This document shows, in pieces, positions 1 through 7,758 of a stretch of 64,000 bases of DNA. Positions within the stretch are counted from its first letter, which is position 1. Each line of letters begins with the position of its first letter. The stretch is from Nonomuraea wenchangensis (lineage in GTDB: Bacteria; Actinomycetota; Actinomycetes; Streptosporangiales; Streptosporangiaceae): positions 62,001 to 126,000 of the forward strand of contig NZ_FOHX01000020.1 in NCBI RefSeq assembly GCF_900111685.1, written 5' to 3'. A program made the position numbers and the translations under genes. The notes under the pieces are model-generated. The model was not told the DNA's origin and ran no database searches. It was given only the letters and a program-made list of their open reading frames with translations.

Positions 1-164
1 GCCCGCCACTCCCACTCCTCGCTCCGGCACGCGGGGCAGAACGCCCGCGCGGGGAAGCGGTCCGCGCCGCAGCCGGCGCACCGCTGCACCGTGAACTCGC
101 CCCGGGCCACCCGCTCCCACCATTCGCGCGAGTCCCGGTCCGGCTCGGGCCGGTGGACGGTCAT
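1..164 (-). CDS. Zn-ribbon OB-fold (DUF35) protein, C-terminus outside window
   Basis: Only the first 54 residues are visible and the gene runs off the left edge. They show the usual DUF35 N-terminal helix (RDSREWWERVARGEF) followed by a zinc ribbon with two Cys pairs, CAGC and CPAC. DUF35 proteins act as acyl-CoA-binding partners of thiolase-fold enzymes, for example ChsH2 with the aldolase Ltp2 in steroid side-chain degradation. The ATG overlaps the stop of the upstream thiolase-like gene (TGATG), so the two are translationally coupled and probably form one complex. The substrate is not known. Confidence 0.85.
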   Translation of the reverse strand, partial: MTVHRPEPDRDSREWWERVARGEFTVQRCAGCGADRFPARAFCPACRSEEWEWR

Positions 165-1327
165 CACGCCCTCCTGAGGATCAGCGCCGACGTGGCGGGG
201 AGGATGTATCCCGGTTGCGCCGTGGACAGCGCCACCTCCGCGCCCGGCACCTGCCGGTCCCCCGCCTCCCCCCGGAGCTGGGACACCGCCTCCGCGATGT
301 GGTTGACGCCATGCACGTAGCCCTCGGACAGGAAGCCGCCGTGCGTGTTGACCGGCAGGGGGCCGTCGAGCGCGGTGGCCCCGGAGGCGACGTACGGGCC
401 GCCCTCCCCCTTGGGGCAGAACCCGTAGTCCTCAAGCTGCACGATCACCGAGTACGTGAAGCAGTCGTAGATCTCGGCCACGTCCACGTCCTCCGGACCG
501 AGGCCGGCCTGGGCGTACAGGCGCGGGGCCAGCCCGGCCGCGGCGGTGACCGTCGGGTCGCCTCCCGACAGGTGGGACTGGCCGCCGCCCCAGGCCGCCG
601 CGGAGATCAGCACCGGCGGGCGGCGCAGCTCGCGGGCGCGTTCGGCGGTGGTGACCACGACGGCGCAGGCGCCGTCGGTCTCCAGGCAGCAGTCCAGCAG
701 CCGGAACGGCTCGGCGATCCACCGGCTCGCCAGGTAGTCGTCCAGGGTGATGGGCGAGCGCATGAGGGCGCGGGGGTTCTTGGCGGCGTTGGCGCGCTGG
801 GTGACCGCGAGCGTCCCGAAGTGCTCGGCGGTGGTGCCGTACCTGAGCATGTGGGCGCGGGCGTACATGGCGTACTGCTGGGGCGGGGCGACGTAACCGT
901 ACGGGGCCTGGTACTGCACCTCGGGGCTGACCGGCAGGCCGCGCCCGGTGCCGCCCATGCGGAACTCGGAGCGGGCGTTGATCGCCCGGTAGCAGACGAC
1001 GGTCTCGGCCATCCCGGTCGCGACCGCCAGCGCGGCCTGGCCGACGACGGCGTGGGAGACGCTGCCCCCGCCGAACTGGTCGAGGTGCCAGGACAGGTCG
1101 GTCAGGCCGAGCGCGGGGCCGACCAGGGTGGGCGGGGCCGAGTCGCCGACACGGTGGGTGGCGAGGCCGTCCACGTCGTCCGCGGTGAGCCCGGCGTCGG
1201 CCAGGGCGGCCAGCACCGCGCGGCAGGCCAGGGTCAGCGTGCTGGCCCCGGAGTTCTTGGTGAAGGGGGTGTATCCGACGCCGGCGATCGCCGTCGCGTT
1301 CCGGAATTCAAGCAAGCGCTTGGTCAC
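164..1327 (-). CDS. Thiolase-fold protein (SCP-x/Ltp-like) lacking the nucleophilic cysteine
   Basis: About 387 residues with the thiolase fold of the lipid-transfer-protein group. Where classical thiolases carry the acyl-accepting Cys, this protein has FGGGSVSH, so it cannot work by the normal thiolase mechanism. The C-terminal part keeps HGG and SEGYVHG histidines. Ltp2-type retro-aldolases are similarly Cys-less and pair with a DUF35 protein, as here. I infer C-C lyase or aldolase chemistry on a CoA thioester, not proven. The start is uncertain. I chose GTG at 1327 because TAACGT lies 7 nt upstream, which fits a leaderless mRNA. A GTG at 1336 and a TTG at 1315 are alternatives. A candidate KstR2 operator lies at the 5' end. 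Confidence 0.8.
   Translation of the reverse strand: MTKRLLEFRNATAIAGVGYTPFTKNSGASTLTLACRAVLAALADAGLTADDVDGLATHRVGDSAPPTLVGPALGLTDLSWHLDQFGGGSVSHAVVGQAALAVATGMAETVVCYRAINARSEFRMGGTGRGLPVSPEVQYQAPYGYVAPPQQYAMYARAHMLRYGTTAEHFGTLAVTQRANAAKNPRALMRSPITLDDYLASRWIAEPFRLLDCCLETDGACAVVVTTAERARELRRPPVLISAAAWGGGQSHLSGGDPTVTAAAGLAPRLYAQAGLGPEDVDVAEIYDCFTYSVIVQLEDYGFCPKGEGGPYVASGATALDGPLPVNTHGGFLSEGYVHGVNHIAEAVSQLRGEAGDRQVPGAEVALSTAQPGYILPATSALILRRA
1309..1324. promoter_or_regulatory. Candidate KstR2 operator 1
   Basis: Positions 1311-1324 (AGCAAGCGCTTGGT) match every fixed base of the published KstR2 consensus AnCAAGnnCTTGnT. A further CAAG directly precedes it at 1309-1312, giving three half-sites. It overlaps the 5' end of the thiolase/DUF35 operon on the minus strand and would block its transcription. 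Confidence 0.8.
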
Positions 1328-1425
1328 AACCAGCACGTTAGGCCGGACATTTCACGCATGTCAACGCGGGCTCCCGCGCGTCCGGCCGGGCTACTTGACA
1401 CCTTTTCCGGCTTCCCCCTACCGTC

Positions 1426-1441
1426 CAAGCAAGCGCTTGGT
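1426..1441. promoter_or_regulatory. Candidate KstR2 operator 2 with promoter of the flavin reductase/fadE/ipdF operon
   Basis: Positions 1428-1441 match every fixed base of AnCAAGnnCTTGnT, and an extra CAAG sits at 1426-1429. The outer arms CCAAGC/GCTTGG (1425-1440) also form a perfect palindrome with a 4-nt centre. A TTGACA at 1395-1400 with TACCGT at 1419-1424 (18-bp spacer) could be the promoter. TATAGT at 1441-1446 is an alternative -10. In either case the operator overlaps the core promoter of the rightward operon. Confidence 0.8.
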
Positions 1442-1480
1442 ATAGTAGGCGCAGCCGGTGAACTAGGAGGCGGACCCCCC

Positions 1481-2083
1481 ATGAGCACACACGCTGCCCG
1501 GCTCGTAGCGCCGGAGAGCTGTCGCGGCCTTCCGACGCCACCTCAGCGCAGGATTCGCAACGGAGCCACCATGCCGACGGGCCCAACCCCCCAGAGCGCG
1601 AACGGCCACCTCGACAGCCGCCGCTTCCGGCAGGTCCTCGGCCGCTTCGCCACCGGCGTGGTGGCGATCACCGCGCTCGACTCCCACGACGGGCGGCCCT
1701 GCGGCCTGGCCGCCAACTCCTTCACCTCGGTCTCGCTCGACCCGCCGCTCGTCGCCTTCTGCGTGGCCCACACCAGCACGAGCTGGCCACGGGTGCGCGG
1801 CGCCCGCGTCGTCACCGTGAACGTCCTCGCCGAGCACCAGCAGGAGGTGTGCGCGCAGATGGCGTCGAGGGGCGGCGACAAGTTCGCCGGCCTGGAGTGG
1901 ACCGGCTCGCCCGGCGGCAACCCGGTGCTGGAGGGCGCGCTCGCCTGGCTCGACTGCGTCGTCGAGGCCGAGCACCCGGCCGGCGACCACAACATCGTGG
2001 TGGCCCGGGTGCTGCAACTCGACACGCACGCCGACGGCGGCCCGCTGGTGTTCTTCCAGGGCGGCTACGGCGGCTTCCGTTGA
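1481..2083 (+). CDS. HsaB-like flavin reductase
   Basis: This is a flavin reductase-like (FMN-binding split barrel) protein of the HsaB type, which supplies reduced flavin to a partner monooxygenase. Recognisable parts are FRQVLGRFATGVVAIT, CGLAANSF, the DPPLVAFC segment and the end VFFQGGYGGF. ATG 1481 has an AGGAGG box 10 nt upstream and gives 200 residues. The conserved domain begins only near residue 45, so the in-frame ATG at 1571 (170 residues) is also possible and the first 30 residues have no known role. No oxygenase partner is adjacent. The luciferase-like gene at 55254, under a similar operator, is a candidate. The stop overlaps the next gene's start. Confidence 0.85.
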   Translation: MSTHAARLVAPESCRGLPTPPQRRIRNGATMPTGPTPQSANGHLDSRRFRQVLGRFATGVVAITALDSHDGRPCGLAANSFTSVSLDPPLVAFCVAHTSTSWPRVRGARVVTVNVLAEHQQEVCAQMASRGGDKFAGLEWTGSPGGNPVLEGALAWLDCVVEAEHPAGDHNIVVARVLQLDTHADGGPLVFFQGGYGGFR

Positions 2084-3213
2084 TCCCTGGGGAGACCCCC
2101 GGCTTCCGCGAGCGGGCGCGGGCCTGGCTGGAGGAGGCGCTCGGCGGCGAGTTCGCCGCGGCCCGCGGCCTCGGCGGCCCCGGCCGCGAGCACGAGGGGC
2201 ACGACCTGCGCCTGGCGTGGGAGCGGCACCTCGGCGCGCACGGCTGGACCTGCCTCGGCTGGCCCGAGCGGTACGGCGGGCGCGCCGCCCCCCTCGCCGA
2301 CCAGATGGCCTTCCACGAGGAGTACGCGCGGGCCGACGCCCCCGCCAGGGTCGGCCACATCGGCGAGACCCTGGTCGGCCCCACCGTCCTGGAGTTCGGC
2401 GACGAGGGGCAGAAGGAGCGCTTCCTGCCCCCGATCCGCCGCGGCGCGGAGCTGTGGTGCCAGGGCTACTCCGAGCCGGACGCCGGCTCCGACCTCGCCG
2501 CCGTCCGCACCAGCGCCCGGCTGGAGGGCGGCGAATGGGTGATCACCGGGCAGAAGGTGTGGACGTCGCTCGCGCACGTCGCCGACTGGTGCTTCGTCCT
2601 CTGCCGCACCGAGCCGGGGTCGCGGCGGCATCAGGGGCTGTCGTACCTGCTGGTCCCGATGCGCGGGCCGGGCGTCACGGTCCGGCCGATCACGCAGCTC
2701 ACCGGGACGTCGGAGTTCAACGAGGTGTTCTTCGACGGCGCGCGCACCGCGGCGGGGAACGTGCTCGGCGCGCCCGGCGACGGCTGGCGGGTCGCGATGG
2801 CCACCCTGCGGCACGAGCGCGGCGCGTCCACACTCGGCCAGCAGCTCGGCTTCCGCCGCGAGCTGGCCAAGGTCGTCGAGACCGCCCGCCGCACGGGCGC
2901 CGCCGACGACCCGGTCCTGCGCGACCGCCTCGTACGGGCGTGGCTGGAGCTGGAGGTCATGCGGCTCAACGCGCTGCGCATGCTGGGCCCCGACCCGGGG
3001 CCCGAGGCGTCGATCGCCAAGCTCTACTGGTCGGAGTGGCACCGGCGGCTCGGCGAGCTGGCGCAGGCCGTCCAGGGGAAGGCGGGGCTGGTGGGCGAGC
3101 TGAACGAGCTCCAGCGGCTCTACCTGTTCAGCCGGGCCGACACGATCTACGCCGGCTCCAGCGAGATCCAGCGGAACATCATCGCCGAGCGCACCCTGGG
3201 GCTCCCCCGCTGA
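2080..3213 (+). CDS. fadE30: Acyl-CoA dehydrogenase, FadE30-like
   Basis: A 377-residue FAD-dependent acyl-CoA dehydrogenase. It shows WCQGYSEPDAGSD, a substrate/FAD-domain TSLAHVADW segment and the C-terminal YAGSSEIQRNIIAERTLGLPR signature including the usual catalytic Glu position. Length and neighbours (an IpdF-like dehydrogenase follows) match mycobacterial FadE30 (Rv3560c), which desaturates the CoA thioester of the steroid C/D-ring intermediate 5-OH-HIP. The only in-frame start near the family N-terminus is TTG 2080, which overlaps the preceding TGA (TTGA), so initiation is probably coupled. Assignment to FadE30 and not another FadE is by context. Confidence 0.8.
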   Translation: MIPGETPGFRERARAWLEEALGGEFAAARGLGGPGREHEGHDLRLAWERHLGAHGWTCLGWPERYGGRAAPLADQMAFHEEYARADAPARVGHIGETLVGPTVLEFGDEGQKERFLPPIRRGAELWCQGYSEPDAGSDLAAVRTSARLEGGEWVITGQKVWTSLAHVADWCFVLCRTEPGSRRHQGLSYLLVPMRGPGVTVRPITQLTGTSEFNEVFFDGARTAAGNVLGAPGDGWRVAMATLRHERGASTLGQQLGFRRELAKVVETARRTGAADDPVLRDRLVRAWLELEVMRLNALRMLGPDPGPEASIAKLYWSEWHRRLGELAQAVQGKAGLVGELNELQRLYLFSRADTIYAGSSEIQRNIIAERTLGLPR

Positions 3214-3242
3214 CCGGCGCGCGCTGATTGGAGAGAGAGCCG

Positions 3243-4013
3243 ATGCTCCCGCCCCCCAAGGCACACGGACTGCTCGACGGCAAGGTGACGCTGGTGACGG
3301 CCGCCGCGGGCGCGGGCATCGGCTACGCGACCGCGCGCCGCTGCGCCGAGGAGGGCGCCACCATCGTCCTGTCCGACCGGCACGAGCGCCGCCTCGCCGC
3401 CGCCGCCGACTCACTGACCGAGCTCACCGGCGTCCGGCCGCTCGCCGTGCCGTGCGACGTGACGTCGGAGCCGCAGGTGCTGGCGCTGTTCGACGCGGTG
3501 GCCGAGGCGCACGGCCGGCTCGACGTGGTGGTCAACAACGCCGGGCTCGGCGGCACGGCGGAGCTGGCCGGGATGACCGACGAGCAGTGGCACGCGGTCC
3601 TCGACGTCACGCTCAACGGCACCATGCGCTGCACCAGGGCGGCGCTGCGGCAGATGTACGGCCAGGGCTCCGGCGTCATCGTCAACAACGCCTCCGTGGT
3701 CGGCTGGCGGGCGCAGCGCGGCCAGGCGCACTACGCCGCGGCCAAGGCCGGGGTGATGGCGCTCACCCGGTGCGTCGCGCTGGAGGCCGCCGAGCACGGG
3801 GTGCGGGTCAACGCCGTGGCGCCGTCGCTGGCGGTGCACCCGTTCCTCGCCAAGGTGACCGGCGAGGAGCTGCTGACGGAGCTGGCGGCGCGGGAGGCGT
3901 TCGGGCGGTCGGCGGAGCCGTGGGAGGTGGCCAACGTGATCGTCTTCCTGGCCAGCGACTACTCCTCGTACATGACGGGCGAGGTCGTGTCGGTGTCGTC
4001 GCAGCATCCCTGA
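3243..4013 (+). CDS. ipdF: Short-chain dehydrogenase, IpdF-like (Rv3559c type)
   Basis: A 256-residue classical SDR. It has TAAAGAGIG for nucleotide binding, NNAG, the catalytic Ser in NNASVVG, and YAAAKAG for the Tyr/Lys pair. In mycobacteria IpdF oxidises the 5-hydroxyl of 5-OH-HIP/HIC-CoA during C/D-ring breakdown, and its gene sits next to fadE30 as here. ATG 3243 is chosen over the upstream in-frame TTG because GGAGAGAGA precedes it at a good distance. It lies 29 nt behind fadE30 in the same operon. The final segment lacks the usual VDGG and ends SVSSQHP. Confidence 0.8.
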   Translation: MLPPPKAHGLLDGKVTLVTAAAGAGIGYATARRCAEEGATIVLSDRHERRLAAAADSLTELTGVRPLAVPCDVTSEPQVLALFDAVAEAHGRLDVVVNNAGLGGTAELAGMTDEQWHAVLDVTLNGTMRCTRAALRQMYGQGSGVIVNNASVVGWRAQRGQAHYAAAKAGVMALTRCVALEAAEHGVRVNAVAPSLAVHPFLAKVTGEELLTELAAREAFGRSAEPWEVANVIVFLASDYSSYMTGEVVSVSSQHP

Positions 4014-4057
4014 GTCCGGGGTGGTCGAGAGCCGCTTGCGGGGTTACCGTCCGTGGC

Positions 4058-5365
4058 ATGGGCTCACGCACCAGCTTCCTGCTCGACGTCCTCATGACCG
4101 AGTTCGGCGACTCGATCGCCCGCGACCCGGCCGCGTTCCGCCGCAAGTTCCGCAAGATGGCGGCCTCGCCGTTCGCCTTCTACCGGGGCAGCGCGTGCCT
4201 GTTCTACGCCGACATGACCGGCCCGTACGCCGACGACGCCTACCTCGACGGCCCGACCGGGCGCGTCTGGATCCACGGCGACCTGCACGCCGAGAACTTC
4301 GGCACGTACATGAACGCCTCCGGCGAGCTGGTGTTCAACGTCAACGACTTCGACGAGGCGTACGTGGGGCCGTACGTCTGGGACCTCAAGCGCTTCGCGG
4401 GCAGCGTGGCGCTGCTCGGCTACGCCAAGGCGCTGTCGGACGAGGCCATCGGCGGGCTGGTGGCCGACTTCGCGGGGGCGTACGTCGAGGAGCTGACCGC
4501 CATCGCGGCGGGCGGCGACGACGCGATCGGCTCGCTCACCCTGGGCACCACGACGGGCGTGCTGCACCGGGTGCTCCAGACCGCCCGGCTCAGCACGCGG
4601 GTGGCGCTGCTGGACGTGGAGACCGTGATCGACGACTACGACCGCCGCTTCGCGCTCATGGACGGGCGCGAGCCGGTGGACGGGCCGACGCGGGAGGCGG
4701 TGCTGGCCGCGTTCGCGCATTACCTGACGACGTTGCCCGGTCACGACGGCCCGGCCGAGCGGGCGGTCGAGCACGTGGTCAAGGACGTGGCGCTGCGCAA
4801 GGGCGTGGGCATCGGGTCGGCGGGGCTGCCGTCGTACAACCTGCTGCTGGAGGGGCGCTCGCAGGCGCTGGAGAACGACGTCATCCTCTACATGAAGCAG
4901 GCGGCGGCGCCGGCGGTGGCCCGGCACGTCGCCGACGACAAGGTGGCCTCCTACTTCCTGCACCAGGGGCACCGCACGGCCGAGTCGCAGCGGGCGCTGC
5001 AGGCGTACGCCGATCCGTGGCTGGGCTACACCACGCTGCACGGGGTCGGGCAGCTCGTCGCCGAGGTCTCGCCGTACTCGGCGGACCTGGACTGGGACGA
5101 CGTCAACGAGCCGGGCGAGCTGCGCTCGATCATGCGCGACCTGGGGCGGGCGGTGGCGCGCATGCACTCGGTGGCCGACGACGAGTCCAGCCACGACCTG
5201 GTCGACTTCTCGACGGAGGAGGCGATCGTGGCGGTGATCGGCGGGGACCGGGCGGGGTTCACGGCGATGCTCGTGGAGTTCGCCCACCGGTACGGCGCCC
5301 AGGCCCGCGGCGACCACCAGCGGTTCGTGGACCTGTTCCGCAACGGCCTCCTGCCCGGGGTGTGA
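4058..5365 (+). CDS. DUF2252 family protein
   Basis: A 435-residue DUF2252 protein of unknown biochemical role. The segment WIHGDLHAENFG followed by VNDFDEAYVGPYVWDLKR resembles the catalytic HGDxxxxN...D layout of aminoglycoside/choline kinase folds, so a small-molecule kinase is plausible but untested. No signal peptide is seen, so it is probably cytoplasmic. TACCGT at 4045-4050 lies 7 nt before the ATG and no ribosome site is visible, which suggests a leaderless transcript separate from the steroid operon. Confidence 0.85.
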   Translation: MGSRTSFLLDVLMTEFGDSIARDPAAFRRKFRKMAASPFAFYRGSACLFYADMTGPYADDAYLDGPTGRVWIHGDLHAENFGTYMNASGELVFNVNDFDEAYVGPYVWDLKRFAGSVALLGYAKALSDEAIGGLVADFAGAYVEELTAIAAGGDDAIGSLTLGTTTGVLHRVLQTARLSTRVALLDVETVIDDYDRRFALMDGREPVDGPTREAVLAAFAHYLTTLPGHDGPAERAVEHVVKDVALRKGVGIGSAGLPSYNLLLEGRSQALENDVILYMKQAAAPAVARHVADDKVASYFLHQGHRTAESQRALQAYADPWLGYTTLHGVGQLVAEVSPYSADLDWDDVNEPGELRSIMRDLGRAVARMHSVADDESSHDLVDFSTEEAIVAVIGGDRAGFTAMLVEFAHRYGAQARGDHQRFVDLFRNGLLPGV

Positions 5366-5396
5366 ACCGACCGGCCGGTATGGCATGCTCCGGACC

Positions 5397-6143
5397 ATGA
5401 CTCTGTTCTCGGTGGAAGGCAAGACGGTCGTGGTGACCGGCGGCTCGCGCGGCATCGGCCGGATGATCGCGGCGGGGTTCGTGGCGGCGGGCGCGAACGT
5501 CTACATCTCGGCGCGCAAGACGGCCGAGGTCGAGAAGACGGCCGCCGAACTGGGCTGCGCCGCCGTGCCCGCCGACCTGTCCACGGCCGAGGGGCGCGAG
5601 AGCCTCGCCGCGGCCGTGGACGGGCCGCTGCACGTGCTGATCAACAACGCGGGCGCGACCTGGGGCGCGCCCCTGGAGGAATATCCCGAGTCCGCCTTCG
5701 ACAAGCTCTGGAACATCAACGTCAAGGGCGTGTTCGCGCTGACCCAGCGGTTCCTGCCGCAGCTCAGGCAGGCCGCCGGTCCTGACGACCCGGCCCGGGT
5801 GATCAACGTGGGCTCGGTGGACGGCATCCGGGTGCCGGTGCTGCCGACGTACGCCTACTCCTCCACGAAGTCGGCGGTGCACATGCTCACCCGGCATCTG
5901 GCCCGGCACCTGGCGAAGGAGCACATCACGGTCAACGCCATCGCGCCGGGGCCGTTCGAGTCGAAGATGATGGCCTTCGCCCTCGACGACCCCGGCACCC
6001 GGGAGGCCATCGAGACCGGCGTGCCGCTCGGGCGCATCGGCCGGCCCGACGACATGGCGGGCACGGCGATCTTCCTGGCCTCGCGGGCGGGGGCTTACCT
6101 GACGGGCACGGTGATCCCGGTGGACGGCGGGATCACCGCCTGA
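5397..6143 (+). CDS. SDR family oxidoreductase (RhlG/FabG-like)
   Basis: A 248-residue SDR with TGGSRGIG, NNAG, the Ser of NVGSVDG, the YSSTK catalytic pair and the closing IPVDGGITA. It resembles the RhlG/3-oxoacyl reductase or gluconate 5-dehydrogenase group. The substrate is unknown. The stop codon directly abuts the stop of the convergent ATP-grasp gene with no space for a terminator. Confidence 0.85.
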   Translation: MTLFSVEGKTVVVTGGSRGIGRMIAAGFVAAGANVYISARKTAEVEKTAAELGCAAVPADLSTAEGRESLAAAVDGPLHVLINNAGATWGAPLEEYPESAFDKLWNINVKGVFALTQRFLPQLRQAAGPDDPARVINVGSVDGIRVPVLPTYAYSSTKSAVHMLTRHLARHLAKEHITVNAIAPGPFESKMMAFALDDPGTREAIETGVPLGRIGRPDDMAGTAIFLASRAGAYLTGTVIPVDGGITA

Positions 6144-6944
6144 TTACAGCAGCTCGACCAGGGCCTTGGCGAACGCCTGCGGAGCGCCGGGGTCGTGGCG
6201 CAGGAACAGGTAGGGCTCGGTCAGCTCCAGCTCGATGACCGCGGGCTCGCCGCCGGGCAGCCGGACCAGGTCCACGCGGGCGTACAGCAGCGGGCCCGGC
6301 ACCGTGGCGAGCACCCGCTCGGCCAGCTCGACCTGGTCGGCGTCGGGCGTGCGGGCCTCGGCCAGCGAGGCGTCGGCGTCGCCGCCCGCCAGCATCGGGT
6401 TGCGGCGCACCGCGTGGCTGAGGCGGCGGTTGAAGTAGAGCAGCGAGGTCTCGCCCTCGGTCTCCACCATGTCGAGGTAGGGCTGCACCATCGGCGTGCG
6501 CCCGGCGGCCTCCAGCGCGGCGGCCAGGGCGACGGCCTCGCCGCGGTCGCGGGTGCGCGTGGTGTCGCGGGCGCCCGCCGAGATCGCGGGCTTGACGACG
6601 TACTCGGGCCAGTGCGGCAGGTCCTCGGACGACCAGTGCGTGGGCACCGACGGCAGGTCGCGCAGGTAGGTCTTGTCGGTGTTGGCCGCGATCACGGCGG
6701 CCGGGTTGAGCAGCCGGCTGACCGACTCCACGTGGCGGGCCCAGGCCAGGAACTCCGCGCGCCGCGGCACGTAGTCCCACACCGAGCGGACGACGACCGC
6801 GTCGTAGGCGCTCCAGTCGGCGGCGGGGTCGTCCCAGCGCTCGGCGCGGCCCTCGACGCCGGCCGCGCGCCAGGCCGCGAGGACCGGGTCGAGCTCGTCG
6901 TCGCTGTCCTGACCGTCAAAAGTGGCATACGCGCAGATAGTCAC
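6144..6944 (-). CDS. ATP-grasp domain protein (RimK/glutathione synthetase-like)
   Basis: A 266-residue protein with an N-terminal pre-ATP-grasp domain (VVRSVWDYV), NTDKTYLRDLP, the ATP-binding YVVKPAISAGARDT loop, and a C-terminal metal-binding YARVDLVR...VIELELTEPYLF. ATP-grasp enzymes join a carboxylate to an amine or thiol. Substrates here are unknown. The start is GTG with TAGCAT ending 6 nt upstream on the minus strand, which suggests a leaderless mRNA. Confidence 0.8.
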   Translation of the reverse strand: MTICAYATFDGQDSDDELDPVLAAWRAAGVEGRAERWDDPAADWSAYDAVVVRSVWDYVPRRAEFLAWARHVESVSRLLNPAAVIAANTDKTYLRDLPSVPTHWSSEDLPHWPEYVVKPAISAGARDTTRTRDRGEAVALAAALEAAGRTPMVQPYLDMVETEGETSLLYFNRRLSHAVRRNPMLAGGDADASLAEARTPDADQVELAERVLATVPGPLLYARVDLVRLPGGEPAVIELELTEPYLFLRHDPGAPQAFAKALVELL

Positions 6945-6961
6945 CCAGAGATGCTAATACG

Positions 6962-6995
6962 GCACGAGCCAGACCGTTTCCGGCCTGGCTCGTGC
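6962..6995 (-). terminator. Hairpin terminator downstream of the small secreted protein genes
   Basis: A perfect 11-bp inverted repeat (GCACGAGCCAG at 6962-6972 and its complement at 6985-6995) with a 12-nt loop lies 20 nt after the stop of the gene at 7015. There is no U-tract, which is common in actinomycetes. It would separate this gene from the downstream ATP-grasp gene. Confidence 0.7.
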
Positions 6996-7014
6996 GTGAC
7001 GGGGTGCGCGGCGG

Positions 7015-7278
7015 CTACCAGTCGACGACGTCGTCGACGTAGGCGCCGCTGCGGTGCGCCGTCGTCACGGCGTTGCCGTTGACGGCGTTGACGCTGGTGG
7101 CGCTGGCGCCGGAGGTGTTGCGGTTGCCGACGTTGCCGAAGTTGTTGCCGGACTGGGAGGCGTTGGTGTTGCGGCTGGCGTTGCCGGCGTTGGTGTCGGC
7201 GTGGGCGGGGGCCGACAGGAAGGCGGCGCCCGCCGCGGCCGCCACGAGGACACCGGTCACGCAGAGCTTCTTCATCAT
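7015..7278 (-). CDS. Small Asn/Ser/Gly-rich secreted protein, paralogue A
   Basis: An 87-residue protein with a clear Sec signal peptide (MMKKL, hydrophobic Ala/Val run, cut after AHA). The mature part of about 60 residues is rich in Asn, Ser and Gly and carries SQSGNNFGNVGNRN and SVNAVNGNAVTT. It shares this core with the next gene, so the two are tandem duplicates. The Q-x-G...N pattern is loosely like curli or rodlin repeats, so a surface or fibre role is possible, but no family is recognised and it has no Cys. An AAAGGA box precedes the two ATG codons. Confidence 0.75.
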   Translation of the reverse strand: MMKKLCVTGVLVAAAAGAAFLSAPAHADTNAGNASRNTNASQSGNNFGNVGNRNTSGASATSVNAVNGNAVTTAHRSGAYVDDVVDW

Positions 7279-7321
7279 CGGGTGGAGGTCCTTTCGATCG
7301 CTGGAACCGGGCGTGAGCCGG

Positions 7322-7609
7322 TCAGTCGAAGACGTAGGTCACGACGATGCCGCCGTGCGCGGCCGTCGAGGCGATGCCATTGACGTTGTTGACGTTCGTC
7401 GAGGCGCCCTGGCCGCGGTTGACCGTGGCGACGTCGCCGAAGTTGTTGCCTGACTGGGAAGAGTCGCTGTTGGCGCTGCCGTTCGTGGCCCAGAACCAGC
7501 CGCCGGGCCAGACGTCGGCGTACGCGGGGACAGCGGCCGGAAGAGCAAGGAAAGCGCCGCCGGCGACCGCTGTCACCACTGCCGCGGCGGCGCACACTCT
7601 TCGGATCAA
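7322..7609 (-). CDS. Small Asn/Ser/Gly-rich secreted protein, paralogue B
   Basis: A 95-residue exported protein. The TTG start is supported by AAGGAG 6 nt upstream. The signal peptide ends near AYA, followed by an aromatic stretch WPGGWFW, then SQSGNNFGDVATVN and STNVNNVNGIAST, closely matching paralogue A 43 nt downstream. It is probably a surface-exposed or extracellular structural peptide. Function is unknown. Confidence 0.7.
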   Translation of the reverse strand: MIRRVCAAAAVVTAVAGGAFLALPAAVPAYADVWPGGWFWATNGSANSDSSQSGNNFGDVATVNRGQGASTNVNNVNGIASTAAHGGIVVTYVFD

Positions 7610-7716
7610 CTCTGCTCCTTCGCCGTCGGGAAGACGTTCTCGTGGCGAGCCTATAACTCACAGTTGCCGAAAAGTAGCTTACAGTAGTCAGAATTTTGTT
7701 CGGGGCGGACGGGACA

Positions 7717-7733
7717 CTGACATGGGTTGTCAG
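7717..7733. promoter_or_regulatory. Inverted repeat upstream of the NIPSNAP gene
   Basis: CTGACA and TGTCAG form a perfect 6-bp inverted repeat around a 5-nt centre, 25 nt before the NIPSNAP start. It lies near the expected -35 of the TACCGT (7745-7750) promoter and may be an operator. The binding protein is unknown. Confidence 0.4.
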
Positions 7734-7758
7734 CGAACCGGTCCTACCGTCGCCTGCC

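Noticed and set aside
215..2083. Very long open frames opposite to or overlapping known genes, such as 622 codons at 215-2083
   Set aside because: Typical GC-rich shadow frames. The protein-family matches lie in the other frames.
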